This document shows, in pieces, positions 4,267 to 5,613 of a stretch of DNA of 5,613 nt (its first letter is position 1; each line of letters begins with the position of its first letter). The position numbers were made by a program, and so were the translations under genes. The stretch is from assembly GCA_046483075.1 (NCBI GenBank), contig JAWODV010000091.1, forward strand, positions 1 to 5,613. Direction: 5' to 3'. This DNA is from JASMTM01 sp046483075. Lineage in GTDB: Bacteria > Thermotogota > Thermotogae > Petrotogales > Kosmotogaceae. Below the pieces are notes generated by a model, which saw only the letters and a program-made list of their open reading frames with translations, ran no database searches and had not been told where the DNA came from.

Positions 4267-5229
4267 ATGAAGATTCTAAAAATAATGGGCATTATCATAG
4301 TAATTATCTTGGTCGTAGTAACAATATTATTGATTGCTTCTTTTATTAATCATAAAAATCAGTTAAGAAAAGAAGCCAAAGAATACCCGCCGCCGGGGAG
4401 CATGGTTGAAGTTAATAATAAAAACATGCATGTATATGCAGAAGGTGAAGGTGATACTACCCTTGTTTTTATGGCTGGGCATGGTACCAGTAACCCTACT
4501 TTGGATTTTAAACCCCTGTGGGTGAGGATGACAGATAAATACAGGATAGCAGTAGTGGAAAAATCAGGTTATGGTTGGAGTGAAACATCAAATAGTCCAA
4601 GGGATATAGATACTATCCTTGAAGAAACACGGAAGGCACTGGAGCATTCTGGAGAGAACGGCCCATATGTACTTTTCCCCCATTCCATGTCAGGTTTAGA
4701 GGCTATATACTGGTCGCAAAAATACCCTGATGAAGTAAAAGCAATTATAGGGCTGGATCCAACTACACCCGGAAGCATTGAGCTTATCCCGGAACCTAAT
4801 AAAACTCAGCTATATTTGATGTATTTCATATCAAGAATAGGCCTGTCCAGGTTTATGCCGGAATCTGAAATAGGAGATAACTTGCCTCTGATGAAATCAA
4901 AGGAATTGTCAGAGGAAGACAAAAATCAGTATTTAGCAGTTTTTTATAGAAGTGCTTTCACAAGAGATATGTTAAATGAAGTTAATTATTTGAAAGATAA
5001 TGCTGAAATAGTGGCAGAAAATGAAGTGTCTATTAACACCCCCATGTATTTCTTTATTTCTGATGACCAAGAGGTTAGCGGAGCTGGTTGGAAGGAAGCC
5101 TTAACTAACTATCTTTCAAAGATTACTATTGGAGAGTATATGCATCTTGATACTGGCCATTATGTCCATTATGATAAATCGGATATAATTGCTAAAAACG
5201 CTAAAGCGTTTTTAGAAGAGATAAAGTAA
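4267..5229 (+). CDS. Membrane-anchored alpha/beta hydrolase
   Basis: This 320-residue protein has an N-terminal hydrophobic anchor (residues 5-27), a polar linker (NHKNQLRKEAKEYPPPG), and an alpha/beta hydrolase domain from about 46 to 320. The first strand and oxyanion loop are TLVFMAGHG (65-73), and VVEKSGYGWSE (96-106) is the family's DxxGxGxS-like loop. The nucleophile elbow is FPHSMSG (137-143) with S140 as probable nucleophile; it departs from G-x-S-x-G, giving P-x-S-x-S. The acid is probably D266 or D267 (ISDDQE) and the histidine H298 (DTGHYVHY). A helical cap lies at about 170-250. Substrate is unknown; an ester, lactone or lipid is typical of the fold. ATG 4267 has a very strong site (AGGAGGGG, 4256-4263). 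Similar anchored hydrolases with a PHSxSG elbow occur in Firmicutes, to my memory. Membrane topology is ambiguous because both sides of the anchor are positively charged. Confidence 0.9.
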   Translation: MKILKIMGIIIVIILVVVTILLIASFINHKNQLRKEAKEYPPPGSMVEVNNKNMHVYAEGEGDTTLVFMAGHGTSNPTLDFKPLWVRMTDKYRIAVVEKSGYGWSETSNSPRDIDTILEETRKALEHSGENGPYVLFPHSMSGLEAIYWSQKYPDEVKAIIGLDPTTPGSIELIPEPNKTQLYLMYFISRIGLSRFMPESEIGDNLPLMKSKELSEEDKNQYLAVFYRSAFTRDMLNEVNYLKDNAEIVAENEVSINTPMYFFISDDQEVSGAGWKEALTNYLSKITIGEYMHLDTGHYVHYDKSDIIAKNAKAFLEEIK

Positions 5230-5303
5230 ACACAAGCGGGCTAAATTTCTGCCCTGCATCTACAAAGATAAGTTGGGGCCACATAAAGCTTACCGAAATT
5301 ACT

Positions 5304-5364
5304 ATCAAACATAGGCTGCCTCTATTTTAGCTAATGAACTAGGCAAATAGGACCCATCAAACAT
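5304..5364. repeat. Direct repeat ATCAAACAT, 52 bases apart
   Basis: ATCAAACAT occurs at 5304-5312 and 5356-5364, each followed by a similar sequence (A-GGC versus C-GCC, then a CT- and T-rich stretch). Both lie between the convergent alpha/beta hydrolase and TetR genes. The second copy overlaps the terminator-like hairpin, so it may be a duplicated terminator arm or chance. Confidence 0.3.
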
Positions 5365-5380
5365 CGCCTTTGATTTTTAT
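5356..5380 (+). terminator. Weak rho-independent terminator after the alpha/beta hydrolase
   Basis: ATCAAA (5356-5361) and TTTGAT (5369-5374) form a 6-bp stem with a 7-base loop, followed on the plus strand by TTTTAT. The stem is AT-rich and therefore weak. It lies 127 bases beyond the hydrolase stop and in front of the end of the convergent TetR gene, where a plus-strand terminator is expected. No T-run follows it on the minus strand. Confidence 0.4.
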
Positions 5381-5397
5381 TGGCAGGATAAAAAAGT

Positions 5398-5613
5398 TTA
5401 CTGCTCTTCTTTATAAAAGCAGCGCTGCAAAATTTCAAAATAGCTGTTCGCTTCTTCTAATATTTCAAGATCGAAGTCGTCGATTGAGCCAATCTCATCT
5501 CTTTTCTGTTCAGCAAAACCAAGCATGGTCCAGCTGATTATGTCCAGGGCCTTGTTAATATCAATATCCTCGCGGAACTTTGATCGGTCGATGTCCTTGT
5601 ATCCTTTTTCAAG
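5398..5613 (-). CDS. TetR-family regulator, C-terminal fragment
   Basis: The minus-strand frame is open from the right edge for 71 codons to TAA at 5398-5400; the DNA-binding N-terminus lies outside the window. The visible part starts LEKGYKDIDRSKFREDIDIN and continues KALDIISWTMLGFAEQKRDE. It then runs through IGSIDDFDLEILEEANSYFE to ILQRCFYKEEQ. The DIDINKAL-x-x-IxW-x-x-xGFA helix followed by an acidic linker and a final helix ending in FYKEE is typical of the ligand-binding C-terminus of Firmicute TetR/AcrR-type regulators that often control exporters. The gene is convergent with the alpha/beta hydrolase, so it is more likely to control genes to its right. The assignment rests on this C-terminal pattern alone. 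Confidence 0.7.
   Translation of the reverse strand, partial: LEKGYKDIDRSKFREDIDINKALDIISWTMLGFAEQKRDEIGSIDDFDLEILEEANSYFEILQRCFYKEEQ

Noticed and set aside
4569..4778. Minus-strand 69-codon ORF
   Set aside because: Antisense to the alpha/beta hydrolase catalytic core; a shadow frame.
5240..5265. GGGC/GCCC hairpin just after the alpha/beta hydrolase stop
   Set aside because: Only four clean base pairs with a bulge beyond them, and no T-run follows on the plus strand, so it was not called a terminator.

Overview
The window looks like a chromosomal segment of a low-to-mid GC Gram-positive bacterium, most likely a Clostridia-type Firmicute. The grounds are strong AGGAGG-type ribosome sites, AT-rich intergenic DNA, and Firmicute-typical pairings such as a DUF3796-like membrane protein with a small XRE regulator. 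TGA is used as an ordinary stop codon. No RNA gene, CRISPR array, transposase or phage gene was found. It reads as an accessory stretch of small independent membrane, regulatory and hydrolase genes, with two decaying genes among them.

Positions 1-172 hold the C-terminus of a plus-strand membrane protein that ends one base from the stop of a convergent minus-strand operon. That operon (723 to 174) encodes a 111-residue DUF3796-like membrane protein and a 70-residue XRE repressor, separated by 1 bp. Two tandem ATAAC/GTTAT-type dyads precede it and are probable autoregulatory operators. Further right on the minus strand lie a hairpin terminator (about 837-862), an unlisted 47-residue single-helix membrane protein (965-1108), a frameshifted remnant of a GyrI-like effector-binding domain (1225 to about 1418), a DUF3267-type membrane zincin (1408-2022), a short YdeI/OmpD-associated (OmdA-like) gene broken by an in-frame TGA (2167-2427), and a large exported serine beta-lactamase-like hydrolase with C-terminal membrane helices (2480-3967).

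A 299-bp divergent intergenic region (3968-4266) has promoters in both directions, three short palindromes, and two tiny abutting ORFs of doubtful reality. It is followed on the plus strand by a membrane-anchored alpha/beta hydrolase (4267-5229). A weak terminator and a direct repeat lie between this gene and the C-terminus of a convergent TetR-type regulator that runs off the right edge (5398-5613).

No clear new multi-gene system is visible. The two hydrolases are divergently transcribed and both appear membrane-tethered, but nothing in the sequence ties them to one substrate. The observations most worth checking are the nonsense-broken OmdA-like gene, the GyrI-like remnant abutting the zincin gene, the tandem operator, and the palindrome-rich divergent region.
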